Of a stretch of DNA of 64,000 nt, positions 63,828 to 64,000 are shown piece after piece. Origin of the DNA: Hyphomicrobium_A sp963782555 (lineage in GTDB: Bacteria > Pseudomonadota > Alphaproteobacteria > Rhizobiales > Hyphomicrobiaceae); NCBI GenBank assembly GCA_963782555.1, contig CAWAKB010000004.1, forward strand, positions 496,001 through 560,000, written 5' to 3'. The notes under the pieces are model-generated. The model ran no database searches, was not told the origin of the DNA, and worked only from the letters and a program-made list of their open reading frames with translations. Position 1 is the first letter of the stretch. Every line of letters starts with the position of its first letter. The position numbers were made by a program, and so were the translations under genes.

Positions 63828-64000
63828 CGGCTACCTTAGAACCTGGCGGACCTGGCTAGGGCCGGCGAAGGCCCAAATTTTTCTGCAGATTCTATGACAC
63901 GCCTGTGACAGGGCCATCGGCGAAATAGCCGCATCGGGCCTGATAGGGTTAAGCGAGCCTCTAAGGAGCGGGAGCGAGGTACTTCAGGGCCACGTTCGAC

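Overview
The window is GC-rich, almost entirely coding DNA of an alphaproteobacterium, most likely of the order Hyphomicrobiales (Rhizobiales). This placement rests on gene content: an HDAC-family / xseB / dxs / tlyA cluster, a TIGR02301-type protein, a NadQ-like regulator beside nadABC, TorF-type porins, and a complete N-acetylglutaminylglutamine amide (NAGGN) osmolyte locus. I see no rRNA, tRNA, CRISPR array, transposase or phage gene. It looks like chromosomal core plus lineage-specific modules.

Layout. 0-8 kb: the end of a sirtuin gene, then rlmD/rumA-like, tlyA, dxs, xseB and an HDAC-family gene on the minus strand, with small secreted proteins between them. 8-12 kb: a DUF4392 protein, an SDR enzyme and a membrane protein. 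11.8-20 kb: a Sua5/YrdC gene with a frameshift, a D-2-hydroxyacid dehydrogenase, and the NAGGN locus (MarR regulator, amidotransferase, synthetase, M42 peptidase), in which the two biosynthetic genes carry five apparent +1 frameshifts. 20-28.5 kb: housekeeping and conserved hypothetical genes (Clp-N/coiled-coil protein, YedK-like, LysE, dihydroorotase, ygfZ, tag, HD hydrolase). 28.6-33.5 kb: NadQ-like regulator and nadABC with two operator palindromes. 33.6-38.2 kb: ppdK and an M20 dipeptidase.

38.2-51.7 kb is the most interesting part. A LysR-type regulator at 48.4 kb lies among mostly leftward operons: a metzincin protease with a Met/His-rich region, a small secreted Cys-pair protein, an MFS exporter, an exported cupin, a five-gene operon (MerA-like flavin oxidoreductase, TVP38 membrane protein, 3-hydroxybutyrate dehydrogenase, patatin lipase, adenylate cyclase) and three related CxxC redoxins. 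Four copies of one operator, [G/A]AAATA-N19-ATAG-N7-CTAT with exactly conserved spacing and orientation, stand upstream of four leftward transcription units. I infer a single regulon, probably for redox or membrane-lipid stress, that I do not recognise as described.

51.9-54.1 kb: an exported RNase T2 and two anchored hypothetical proteins. 54.5-58.5 kb: four tandem TorF-type porins alternating between two subtypes (A-B-A-B), with hairpins downstream of each. 58.9-63.8 kb: a pteridine-reductase-like SDR, two exported glucosaminidase-domain proteins sharing an unassigned C-terminal domain, and a ceramide-glucosyltransferase-like enzyme.
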